A DNA stretch of 64,000 bases from NCBI GenBank assembly GCA_948146395.1, contig OX411555.1, positions 59,843,960-59,907,959 on the forward strand, written 5' to 3'. Positions 11,616-45,634 of the stretch are shown here, piece after piece. The position numbers and the translations under genes are program-made. Source of the stretch: Fragum whitleyi. Taxonomy: Eukaryota > Mollusca > Bivalvia > Cardiida > Cardiidae. Numbering within the stretch: the stretch's first letter is position 1; the number at the start of each line of letters is the position of its first letter. The notes beneath the pieces are model-generated. The model made no database searches. It saw nothing but the letters and a program-made list of their open reading frames with translations, and had not been told where the DNA came from.

Positions 11616-12958
11616 AATTTAAATGATAGTTCATGGAAGAATTGAAAAAGATTGTTCTTGGTGCCATCGAGGTATGACACTAAAACCGAGTAGCAATCAT
11701 TTATACATTAGGATTCGGTTTTAAGTTCTACCAGAATGAAAGCAAAAATACAATATAAACGAAAAAGATCATAAATTGCTATGTTAGTTCCTTGTTGATA
11801 TTCGCCACTCGTGAGAAATATAATGGAATTGTAATTCCTAAAAAGATGCAGCTTAGCGTTTAAAATAAAATAGCACCCGAGAGAGCCTCATAAATGGTAC
11901 CACACATTACCCAAATGAAGCGTATGATATGCGCTTCAAGAAAAGGGCGCTCGAGAGCGCTTTATTGTTCTGAAAGCAGACAAGTGTTTACATTCATAAG
12001 CATAGGTACCACTGTTCTGGACTGGTCTATTAAATGAAGTCAAGTTGCTGCTTGCAGACGCTCAGATACCAATTGAACCAGCCATAAATCCTTTTTTCAC
12101 AGAACACTTTTCTTGATGATTACGTTGGTTTTAAATGTCCCTTTAAAAGGCCTGTGTTTTGAAATACGACTGTTTGTTTTTTGTGTTATATAACCCGACT
12201 TTACAAAATAAATATGTCATACTATACTTATTTACTTATAGGGAATGGCAGTTCGGTGAAACGTTCGTCAATTACATAGCTTTCCGAGCCGTTCTTAGAT
12301 TGGCGAAATAGAACTTCAATGACAAGCCTTTTTATCAGTCTATAATCTTGTAGAGTAATCAATTACGATAATTGAAAAGAGGTTTTTACTCTGGACATCC
12401 CGGAGTGACTTATAGACGTATAAATCACAATTATGGCCACTTGGGAAGAATACAACGCTTTGAAAGAAGAATAATCGCCTGTTTTTTCCTGTATTTTTTT
12501 TTTTTGCTCTCAACAACCAAAGAAACGTCTACAAATATGTTTACTTAATCGTTTGTTTGTATCTTTAATTTTGAAAACCATCCACCCGACTTACTATGTT
12601 CAGACAATAGTGCGTGTTTTTTGTTTTGTTGGCTTTTTTTTCAAATGTGTTTAAACGGTTTAAATGCTCAAAATGATTTCAATTCACATTTTGTGGACGT
12701 TTCTTTTGTTGTTAAGATTTGTTGAGATATTCACATGGAAATACTCGTGCAGAGTATATACCCTTTTTAACGTTCGCAAACATAGTGTCACCTTGAATGC
12801 AAATCAGCCCTGACTTCAGGATGCATAAACGTTTTCGGGGATTTGCAAATGGATCTAGTTTTTCATGTAAGTACACTTGAAAAGCAAAAAAAAAAAAAAA
12901 AAACTAAATAAATGCTCAAAAGAAAAAAATAATCTTTGTTGACATATTTCTCTCTTAT

Positions 12959-13188
12959 GCGAGTCTTTGAATGACGTTTCCCGACAATTTACATGTTCGC
13001 AACGTAGACTCAGATCAGAAAGTGTATTGTCACAGTCCGATCAGATTCTTCACTACTCGCTCAATAGAAAGCTAGGACGTAATGTCTCAGTTCGTAATAA
13101 TTTTGATCCATCCCCCCCCCCCCCCGGGAAATTTAATGTCTCTCCATCACGCATACTTGAGTTTGTTGGAAATGTCACGCACAAATTC
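12959..13188. mobile_element. Inverted-repeat family H copy, diverged
   Basis: GCGAGTCTTTGAATGACGTT at the left and GTTGGAAATGTCACGCACAA at the right. It contains a C13 run near 13112. Confidence 0.65.
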
Positions 13189-14600
13189 ATTTTATTATTG
13201 TTAAACAACCTAAGTTAGGGTCCTTAGAAAAGGGCGATAATTTTTCGAACGTGGGTACGATATTTTGGTAGCTAAGCAATTATTTTTGTTTCTTTATTAT
13301 GTTATCTACTTGTTAAGGATGTTTGCAATCAATACCAATCATTCTTTATTTCATTTTGTCCGATAAAGCCCCGCACAATCACATTATATCGTAAATTAAT
13401 GGAGGTTGGTTCATTCATTCGTAAAGCAAACTGATTAACGCACCAGGTTTCTATAATCAGAATTCCATTAAGACATGCATTCATTGTATAAGTACATGTA
13501 AGGCGACTGAAACGAACGATTTTTAAAATCATCTAAATCAAAGTACATTCAGGCTATTGGCTAGTCGTGTTTAGAAACCATCCTTAAAACTCTGACCAAG
13601 TTAAGTTTTAAGTTTATCTTATAGTCTGATCGGGCTTTTATGAGATCCACAAGCTGGTTAAAATCTAAAACATCGTTTTTTAAAACTTATAAATCTTTTA
13701 CTATTTTACATCGGTAGAAAAACAAGTTTACAACTTTGATGACGGTCATTGTGTAATCAACATAGCTACATTTGAAACTCGTGTCAACTTTTGAGGACTT
13801 CGGTGTAGCCAAAATTAGAGTAAAACCTAGTCCTTCATAGCGGAAGATTCCATAATGTAAAAAATTGAGCTAATAGATATATTTTTCTCAAAAAAAGACG
13901 TCGAAAATGTTATTCTTATTTACGAAATATAACAGGAGGTACATGGATCAAATAAGGAAATTTTGAAGAGCCACGCACATAGAAGCGATCTTCCGGTGGA
14001 AAATTTCATTCACTTAAATACAAATCGTATGAAAGAAAGAGTTCTCTTTAAAAACAAAGGGGTGTACAAAAGGTGCAAAGTCATGATAACAGAAAGTTGG
14101 TCTTTCGATCAGTTTACAAGTCAGTTTTGTGAAGAGCTAATACTGCCTAACTTTGTGCGTGCAATTTGACGTAAAAATCATGGAACGTGTTACCATGTAA
14201 TTGTGTTGTTCAATTAAAAAGAATGCATGATTGTTGTGTGTTTGATTTGGTTAATGAAAATGCACGATTATAGTTACAATAAAGAGAATACAATAGCGCA
14301 TTTTACAACTAATCATGCATTCTACATGACCCGACTTAACTATAAAAGGTTCAATAAAAGAATGAAGGGCAAATTAACAAAAATAAAGCATGGAAACAAC
14401 GCTTAAATAAAACAACATCAATTAAATTTATGATGGTGATGAGGCATGCTATATCAGTTCTTAACTGTTACTTTTGCACATCAGTAAAAATAGTATTGTA
14501 TGTCAAGTATTTCAATTATCTTTAGGCGAATGGTGCAAATAACCATCGTTCTATGTTGGCACTTTCATATTACATTAACAACATTATCATGATGCATTTA
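13189..14600. other. No feature recognised
   Basis: AT-rich spacer. The 68-codon frame at 13963-14169 has no recognisable domain and no supporting splice sites. Confidence 0.4.
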
Positions 14601-15020
14601 ACAACAAAGTTAAATTAGCAAGGTGATTGATTTCGGAATGATTTTGGAGTGAAATTGAAGGAGTGGGATAAGTATATTTTGAGTGAAATTAAAGGGAGGT
14701 AATCTAATATCGCTTATTTTGTTCAGGATGAACAAAATTAGCGATATTTATTACTTCCCTTTAATAAAATATGCAAGAAAGCTCTATACAAAGCTTCCTA
14801 TTTTTGGAAAACCAATCAGTCGCTTAAATTTAAAATATGACAGTGAAATCCCATTTTTTTTCAAGCGATAATCATTTTACAATATAGTTGTTGATCTCAT
14901 CGTTTTTTAGGTGATTTTGGAGCGTTTTTGAATGGTTTGAGTGAGTGTTTGGAATGAATGAATGGAACGTTGAGTGATTTAGAATGGTTTTGATTGAGAT
15001 GAATGTCAATTTCATGATGT
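14601..15020. mobile_element. Inverted-repeat family D copy, opposite orientation
   Basis: It ends TGTCAATTTCATGATGT, contains GATTTAGAATGGTTTTGATT and a central hairpin (CTAATATCGCTTATTTTGTT and its inverse, 14704-14760). Confidence 0.78.
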
Positions 15021-15408
15021 AATTAATTGTATAACTGCACGCAGACCATCCTATTCAAGCATATTAGGCATAATTTTGTCCAATTGTAAGAGAAATGTGT
15101 CAAGTCAATGTAAGGTTTAAGTTCGACGAGCAAGGGGTCGACAGTTGGCTAAAAGATTGAGTGTTTGTACATAATAAAATGTCATTTTCCATCAAAGGGC
15201 CTTACTCTGTCCAAAGTTAATGAATCTTTTCATACCAAAATAAAGACTTGCACAATTCTGCTTAATACTGATTGCATCTGTAAAGTTTGAATGACATCCA
15301 TCTATGAGTCGCTGAGAAATTGAGGGGACACAAAAAAGCTTCAGAAAGACTGACAGACAAATGTACAAACAGACAAGCTGACTCCTTTCTACCCACCAAA
15401 CATAGGTT

Positions 15409-15409
<1 letters not shown>

Positions 15410-15439
<30 letters not shown>

Positions 15440-15481
15440 TTGTATGTGGGGTTTTTTTTGGGGGGGGGGGGGAGGGGGGGA
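15410..15481. repeat. T-run and long G-runs
   Basis: A T10 tract is followed by about 20 consecutive G, then GGGG, T8, and G11-A-G7. It is likely unstable and capable of G-quadruplex formation on the plus strand. Poly-Gly and poly-Pro frames here are artefacts. Confidence 0.85.
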
Positions 15482-15903
15482 ATTATAATCATATTTTGGG
15501 GATGAGCACAGGCCACTGCCATTTTTAAGGTTCTGCAGATCTTTTTATTGTAATAAGTATGTGAGTCTATAGCTTTGAAACCATGCCAACTTTTTAACAT
15601 TAAATTATTGAAGTTGAAAACAACAAAAAAAATATTATTTATTTAATGGCCGAAAACTATTCATCAGACGAAACACCTTGGTAAATGACCTTGACAGATG
15701 ACCTTTAATTTAGTATCAAGAGGTGTGTATTTATGACAGATATCTACAGTATTGTTCTATAGATTGTGATAGAAAATTTACAAATTCAATTTATAGATGA
15801 TTAGTTTTTGTTGACTTTCCATCAGGAAAGAGTGTATTTATAGTTAGGCTTACTGCATGTTTTTTTATACATTACCACCAATGAAAAAAATTAATATAAG
15901 AAA

Positions 15904-16143
15904 TGAGCCTGTGTGTGACATTTCCAACAATTTTAAATGTGCCCAAAGCAAAGTCTCTGGTCAGTCTGTACATCCGCACAGTCTGACCAGAGTCTTCACT
16001 ATACGATTTATAGATAGATATGGTCTTAAAGTATCTGTAAACAGGTAGGCAATCTTCTAGTAATAATATATAACTGCCTAGGCTGCTTTATATTAGCACC
16101 TCATGCAGATGTCAAATTGTTAGAAATGTCGCGCACAGGCTCA
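15904..16143. mobile_element. Inverted-repeat family H copy
   Basis: TGAGCCTGTGTGTGACATTT pairs with AAATGTCGCGCACAGGCTCA. An inner hairpin CTCTGGTCAGTCTGT/ACAGTCTGACCAGAG lies at about 15954-15991. Confidence 0.85.
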
Positions 16144-16254
16144 AATGATAATCAAAAAATTGTGTAACATCTTACTTGTTATTACTACCAAAGCATGTAT
16201 TTCTTTTTTACATTTAAACTTTGTGTCAGATCTCTATTTTTTTATTTTGTCTGA

Positions 16255-16400
16255 AGATAGAGACTTTAGTGACAGTATGATGGAATGACGGACAGAGGCC
16301 ATTACTATATCCCTTTTGCCAAAAAACAAGATTTGTTTGTATGTCACAAATGCCCCCAAAAGCCTTTCTTCAAACAACAATGTTTACAGATGACACTTAT
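16255..16400 (+). mobile_element. Pearl-like element end abutting another start
   Basis: GACGGACAGAGGCC and CTATATCCCTTTTGCC resemble the right end of 30894-31862. This is followed at once by AACAAGATTTG and CACAAATGCCCCC, an element start. Confidence 0.5.
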
Positions 16401-16867
16401 GTGATGACATAACTTTTAATTTTATATCAACAGATGAACTATAACCATTTCAAATATAAGGCTTGTACTTTGAATAGGCCTAAAGAAGTTGGCTATGTAA
16501 ATTTTTCTTTTACTATTTTGGTTGGGTTTCATCCTTAATTTTCTACAATTTCTAGATTTATTGCAAAATTTCAGTTTATTATAAATAGATTGACAATCTT
16601 GTGCTAAAAAATATCAAGGTCACCAAACCCCTCATATAAAAAAGATATCAAGAATGCTGAGAGCTAGAGTGAAGAATAAGTTTTGTATTTCAAGACAACT
16701 CATTCAATTCTCTATATGTATTTGGATGAAATATTGGCTTATGAACAGACAGCTTGGCAGAAAGTACAAGTGAGAACTATGATTGTAACAGTAAATTGTG
16801 ATACATACATGTATAGGTCAAATTCAGTGTTATATCCTATACTGTTAGATTAGAAAGTGCCTCTAAA

Positions 16868-17396
16868 TTAACCCTTGTCATGCTTAATAAATTTTGGCTA
16901 AAATTTTCTTCAAAATCGAAGGGCAAAAAGCACTGAAAGTACCTACTCTAGGTCAATTTTTATTTTAACAAGAGCACCGCCTATGGGTGCCTACGCTCGG
17001 CTGGATGGTGGAAAAAATCTAAGTCAAAGAGGGGCATTATTTGCACAAAATGCATCTAGAGTTATCCCCCTTGATAGTAAAGGTTGCTCTTTTGATGGTG
17101 TGCCAAGTTTCAAGTGAATGCCTTCAGTAGAACCAGAGATATAACAAAATGTCAAAGTTTTCGCATGACGACGACGACTACCATGACGACGACAACGACA
17201 CGGAGGCTAAAGCAATACCATCGGGTTTTCTCCGAAAACAGTTGAGCTAAAAAACTAAATCTATTGGCAATTCTAGTTTCAAAGTGAGAAACAGGTGGTG
17301 CAGACAAACATCAGACTGCACATAGGTGCAGGCTGATGTTGGTCTATAGCTCCTGCCAAAGCAAGAATTTTTGGGGTTCAGCATGACAAGGGTTAA
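16868..17396. mobile_element. Family E (piggyBac-like ends, TTAA), with nested pearl-like element
   Basis: It begins TTAACCCTTGTCATGCT and ends AGCATGACAAGGGTTAA. The 16967-17255 element is inserted inside it. Confidence 0.82.
16967..17255 (+). mobile_element. Pearl-like element, short form, nested in a family E element
   Basis: It starts AACAAGAGCACCG with a hairpin (GCACCGCCTATGGGTGC), carries a CATGACGACGACGACTACC tail region and ends TTGAGCTAAAAA. It shares its ends with 29048-30294 but has no tandem core. Confidence 0.75.
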
Positions 17397-17986
17397 GTGT
17401 ACTAATTTGAATGCATGTTTATGACAATTTGAAAGGAGCCACCACAATATAGGAAATAGAAAATACAAGTCATTTTTATAATAGGAAATCTATGGGATGG
17501 GTGAAAGGAAGAAAAGGAAAATAAAGAATAAAGAAACAACACTGTGAAAGTAAAATAACATACTCTAATAAAAGAAGAAGCACTTTTACATTCCAAAAAG
17601 CAAACCATCAAAAATAATCCATTAACAATGTAGCAAATTGTCACAAGATACATCTGTTACACTGCCATATGTAAGTATGGTATGAAAAACAACAAAGGGA
17701 AAAAATCTAAAAAAAAACTAAGCTAGGAACAGTTATTACACTTGTGTACTTCACTCTGTTATCATAAGAGGAACATAACTGCCAAGTTTAAAGTCAATCG
17801 AACATAGGGTGAAAGAGTTAATGCTAATGACAATGCAATGCGACCATAATCACATGTGACAAACTTGGACCATCACAACCTATCAACATTGTTAAAACTA
17901 TGCAAAGTATGCAGTATGAGCATGCTTGAAACTTTTCCTTTTTTAGCAGATTTTCTTTATATCTCTTCATTGTATTCTTTGCCAGA

Positions 17987-18234
17987 TTAACCCTTGTCAT
18001 ACTGAATTAAAATCCTCTTTCAGGATTTACTCTTATCAAAGTACTGAAAGCCCTAGAATCCATGGGTGTAGATAATCTTTCTTTTTGAAGATTAAATTCA
18101 TTCATAACTCTGCCTTGAAAGGGGACAGACAGGTGGTGTTGACTAAGATCAGACTGCACATAGGTGCAGGCTGATCTTTGTCTATACCTCCTGTCAAAAC
18201 AAAAATATTCTGGGTTCAGCATGACAAGGGTTAA
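17987..18234. mobile_element. Family E, complete 248-bp copy
   Basis: It begins TTAACCCTTGTCATACTGAA and ends TTCAGCATGACAAGGGTTAA. The middle CAGACTGCACATAGGTGCAG is shared with 17310-17330. Confidence 0.88.
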
Positions 18235-18525
18235 TTTCTAAGCAATCCAATTCTAAACCCTAGTATTAAGAAATTCCAATAAAGGTCTTTTTGTCCTTTT
18301 TGTGTTCCTCATTTTAACATTGTACAATACTTCTCTTAAATGTGTTTCTTCACAATCAATGGTTCAAGTCTTTAAATGACTAGCTATATAAAAGATTGTC
18401 ATAGAACTATAAATTTTATTTCCTTACTCTCATTCATCAAAATAGTTATTTGTCATACACCTTATTTAAATCAATCACAAGACAAATAGACTAAAATGGC
18501 ATCTGGCACAATAAACAAAAGCAAC

Positions 18526-19487
18526 AACAAGAGGACCAGAATGGCCTTATATCGCTCACATGAATCAGATTGGTCCAGTGGATCACAACTAAGTAATTTT
18601 CTAGCAAAATTTCATTCACATTTGCCTAATTGTTGAAGAGGAGATGTTATTCCAAGAATTTAAAGTTATAAAAGTCTCTGCCCACCCATAAGCCAAGCCC
18701 TGCCCCACCCATATCTAAGGACCAATCAGAATTTTGCAAATAACTTTTGAAGAGGGTAATCATAGGAACAATCTGGTAAAAATTCATTGAAATCTGCCCA
18801 GTGGTACAGGAGGAGATATTGTTCAAAGTTTTTTGGCTCAAAATAAGCCCTGGTCCCGCCTTGCCACGCCCATATTTATAGGCCAATCAAAACTTTGCAA
18901 CAAATTTTAAAAAGAGGGGTACCTACAGAACATTCTAGTAAAGTTTCACTGAAATTAGCCTAGTGGTTCAGAAGGAGATGTCATTCAAAGTTTTTGCTCA
19001 AAATAAGCCCAGTCCTGCAGTGCCCATATTTATGGGCCAATCAAAATTTTGCAAATAGTTTTTTGAAAGGGTCACCCGAGGAGCATTCTGGTAAAGTTTC
19101 ATTAAAATAATAATAATAATAAAGACTTTATTTAACGAGGCAACACAGTTGGGTTAACCCAGTCTTCCCTGTGGGCCTCTTCAATTATGTACATACATAT
19201 TCAGCTCAGTGGGTTAGTTAGAGATGTGTTTCAAAGATATAAGGCTCAAAATAAGCCCTGTCGTGCCACAGCAATATTAATGGACCAATCAAAATTTTGC
19301 CAACAGTTTTTGAAAATGGTCACCAAGGTAACATTTTGGTAAAGTTTCATTGAAATCAGCCCATAGGTTCAAGAGAAGAAGACGTTTATAAGACTGTTGA
19401 CACCAGACAAGAGATGACACATGCCAGACACGGACTCAGGGTGATCCCAAAAGCACCCCATAAGCATGTTGTGCTCAGGTGAGCTAA
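18526..19487 (+). mobile_element. Pearl-like element with about 4 tandem units
   Basis: It starts AACAAGAGGACCAGAATGGCC and ends GTGCTCAGGTGAGCTAA. Units of roughly 170-190 bp share AGTTTCATTGAAATCAGCCC, GAGGAGATGTTATTC and GGCCAATCAAAATTTTGCAA. A LINE tail is inserted at 19108-19198. Confidence 0.8.
19108..19198 (-). mobile_element. Short LINE 3' tail inserted in a pearl-like element
   Basis: In minus orientation it reads through a GTTAAATAAAG-like end into an (ATT)n tail. It interrupts one tandem unit of the element at 18526-19487: the unit resumes exactly after it. Only about 90 bp of the source element were inserted. Confidence 0.6.
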
Positions 19488-19490
19488 TAC

Positions 19491-19900
19491 AAAAGAAATT
19501 GACATATTGAATGATTTTGGAATAATTCTGAAACGAAATTGAATGAGTGTGTGGAGTTGTGTCTTGAGTGAAATTTAATGGAGGTGATTCAATATTGCTA
19601 TTTTTTTCAAGACGAACAAAATTAGGGAAATTTTTTAACTCCCTTTCATGACATATATATACTTTTCTGTTTGTGTGTGCGTTTGTGGACTCATCAGACA
19701 CTTTGAAATTCACACCAGCCAGTGAAATTGACAAATATTCTGATCAATTAGAATTACAATTTGATTGTCTTGAAGGATTTCAAAATGTTTCTTATAATTT
19801 TGGAGTGCTTTTAATTGATTTCAGTGAGTTGGTGGAATGAATGGAGCCCTGAGTGAATGATTTAGAATGATTTTGATCAGAACGGGTGTAATTTGGCGTT
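19491..19900. mobile_element. Inverted-repeat family D copy
   Basis: AAATTGACATATTGAATGAT starts it. GATTTAGAATGATTTTGATC lies near its right end, as in 14601-15020. It directly follows the pearl-like element ending at 19487. Confidence 0.7.
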
Positions 19901-20164
19901 TTAAATAACTGTACGATCATCCTGCAGATATGTGCAGTCTGATCTAAGCATGAACTGTGTGTTTTCTACTTATTTTTGGAGGATGAAAAACTTGAGCTAG
20001 ACTTGTTCAAGTTCTCAAAATTGGTACATATAGTTTGTTTGAAACAAACCCTGGTTATCAAATTCATCAGGATAGGGGTTAATAGATTTTTTCAATATAA
20101 GAAATGCCATGGCTACAATATTATGCACTATAATGTCATGCACAACTCTGTGATGATACAATAC

Positions 20165-20199
<35 letters not shown>
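20165..20199. repeat. (GAT)n microsatellite in probable NMNAT 3' UTR
   Basis: About 11 perfect GAT/ATC trinucleotides start 20 bp downstream of the NMNAT stop codon, so they should be transcribed in its 3' UTR. Confidence 0.9.
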
Positions 20200-20219
20200 C
20201 TACTTATACGACAATGTCC

Positions 20220-43620
<23,401 letters not shown>

Positions 43621-44582
43621 GCATCCTTCACCAATCGTACTTTTCTCTTTGCTCCCCCCTTAACTTTCTGTTTTGTTTCTGCATTTTTGGATCTTTTCAT
43701 TTGTGTTCTCTTATTGGGTACTTATCATAATCTGCATTATTATTTTATAGCATGATAAATGAATTTCTGATTGCACGAATTGTTTTCTCCTTAATACGTT
43801 TTAATGAAGATGTTTGCTAAAAATGTCAGTAGGAATGGGATCACTGTCTGCAGTGTTGAACATTTCTCCCCTGACAAAACAAAATTGTGCAATAAAGTTT
43901 TCAAGCATGCACACATTTCTAGTCTCAGTGATCGATACCCTCTGTTATTTATTTTACCCTTTAAAGAATGCAATTAAATCAATGTTACAAATTTTATATC
44001 AATTTCATATACTAAATCTGTGATCAAAATATAGTGGACTTGTCTGCAAAACTTATACACAAGTTGTCTTCCCTGCACAATTTAATCTTAAACACGTCAT
44101 TTTCCATTTTACAGCAGTATTTGTCTTATCTATTTGGTTCTGTCTTTTAGGTTATACATGTAATGTCTTAAATGTTCAAAACTGTTAGGTCGGTATTAAA
44201 AGCTCATCAGAGCTCGTATCACTTATTTTGTACTCCCGACTTTTGTAAACGTTTTTTTCTTGACTCGATGTCTTGACTTGAATTCGTTCCTCGGTCAACT
44301 TGTGGCGATTTAGGTCAACTGATTCCCCACAAATAGCCAACTCATTCCCCAATCATATTTTTCAAGCGATATTTCAACGGATTTATTCTAATAAAAAATG
44401 TTAAGAATGTTGATTGATATCTTAATGAAAGTTTTAATCTGATGTATATCGTAAATCGATATTCTGCGATTTATTAACCCTTTTACAAACTTATTGAATA
44501 TCCTTTTTCTTAGAGAAGAAAGTCAATGTCCAAGTTTACCAGAATTCTAAGGTCATTTCTGTTTCTGTTTCTGTTATATCAA
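43621..44582. other. NMNAT upstream flank, no feature recognised
   Basis: AT-rich sequence between the putative promoter and the LTR element. I see no gene, tandem array or terminal repeat in it. Its last bases (TCAA at 44579-44582) are the left target-site copy of the LTR element. Confidence 0.5.
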
Positions 44583-45617
44583 TGTAGTAGGGTCACTTTT
44601 GGTTGGACAGGTCAATTAAGTTGTACTATACTTTTCCTATTGCGCAACACGGTTTCGCTTGATTTCACATTTCCCTCCACAAGTGGTCAGTTGGTCATGT
44701 GACTTTTTGAAATCCTCAGTTGGACAGAATTGATTGAATAGGCAACATCTATGTTTAAATCCTTTGTTTAGAAAATTAGCGGGAAATGGATCACTTTCAT
44801 TTGTAAGTTATCTTGGATTTCATATGTTCCTTTCTTATGGTGTTTTCTTAAATTGGAAATACGTGGAGATGATATTCCGTTGTTTCAATCGGTTTGATAT
44901 CAGTTCGGTTGTTGAAATGTCTCGAATTTGGATTTCGGTCCTTTTAGTCCTTTGGCGCGCTCGCGATCCTTTAATTAACAAGTCCTTCTTTTACCCTAAC
45001 TCGCACTATTACTCTTTAATATTTTCAGTACTGACAGTCACGGGATGATTGTAGACATGTGTTGATGTTTTGGTGTGTGTGAAACACTTAATTCCTTAAA
45101 TTGGTATGTTATCTTTAATTGTATACAGAAGTCATGTTTATCCTTTCCATGTAAAGCATGTTTAGCGAACGTTTGTGAACAGTACAGCAGAAATGTAATT
45201 TCACTGTTAAAGGGTTCAGAATAGAGAATGATAAGGTTATGTATAAAAGGGTTAAACGAATCTTTTGTAATATGGATAGAAAGTAAGTTAATATATTTAC
45301 TTTAGAACATTGTAGGAATAGGAGTATTATGTCAGCAAATGACATAATAATCCTTTCTCGCAATGTTCACGTTGAAAATTACGCAGCCGTGACCGATTTA
45401 TTGTTGAGAGTAGCTTTCTTTGATTTTATTGCAAATTGTTCCATGTTTTACATTTCAGAGTGTTGGTTTGTTTGTAAATAACTGAAGGTGGAAATGATGT
45501 CACATTATTAAACTATGAAAATTGGAAAAACTGACTTTATATACTCCTAGCCGTCCATTATTGAATCCACTTAAATAAGCAGTAAGCCCTATCTATTTGG
45601 TAGAGAGCCCTGTTATA
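44583..45617 (+). repeat. 5' LTR
   Basis: It begins TGTAGTAGGG and ends CCCTGTTATA, partly inverted ends without the canonical CA. It matches the 3' LTR over its whole length with no indels. A TATA-box-like TATAAAAG lies at 45242-45249, a likely start for element transcription. A short hairpin (ATTATGTCA, 5-base loop, TGACATAAT) lies near 45330. Confidence 0.94.
45242..45249 (+). promoter_or_regulatory. TATA-like box in 5' LTR
   Basis: TATAAAAG, 659 bp into the LTR. The same octamer is at 54855-54862 in the 3' LTR. It would direct transcription rightward into the element, away from NMNAT. Confidence 0.45.
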
Positions 45618-45620
45618 TTT

Positions 45621-45634
45621 TGGCGCCCAACGTG
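45621..45634 (+). other. Primer binding site, tRNA-Lys(CUU) type
   Basis: TGGCGCCCAACGTG lies three bases after the LTR. It is the reverse complement of the 3' end of eukaryotic tRNA-Lys(CUU) including CCA (14 matching bases). This site primes minus-strand synthesis. Confidence 0.85.

Noticed and set aside
15262..15600. Proline-rich and glycine-rich frames on opposite strands
   Set aside because: They are produced by the G-runs at 15420-15480.
44734..45048. 104-codon frame in the 5' LTR, repeated at 54347-54661 in the 3' LTR
   Set aside because: It is present twice only because the LTRs are identical. It has no recognisable domain and lies upstream of the likely transcription start.
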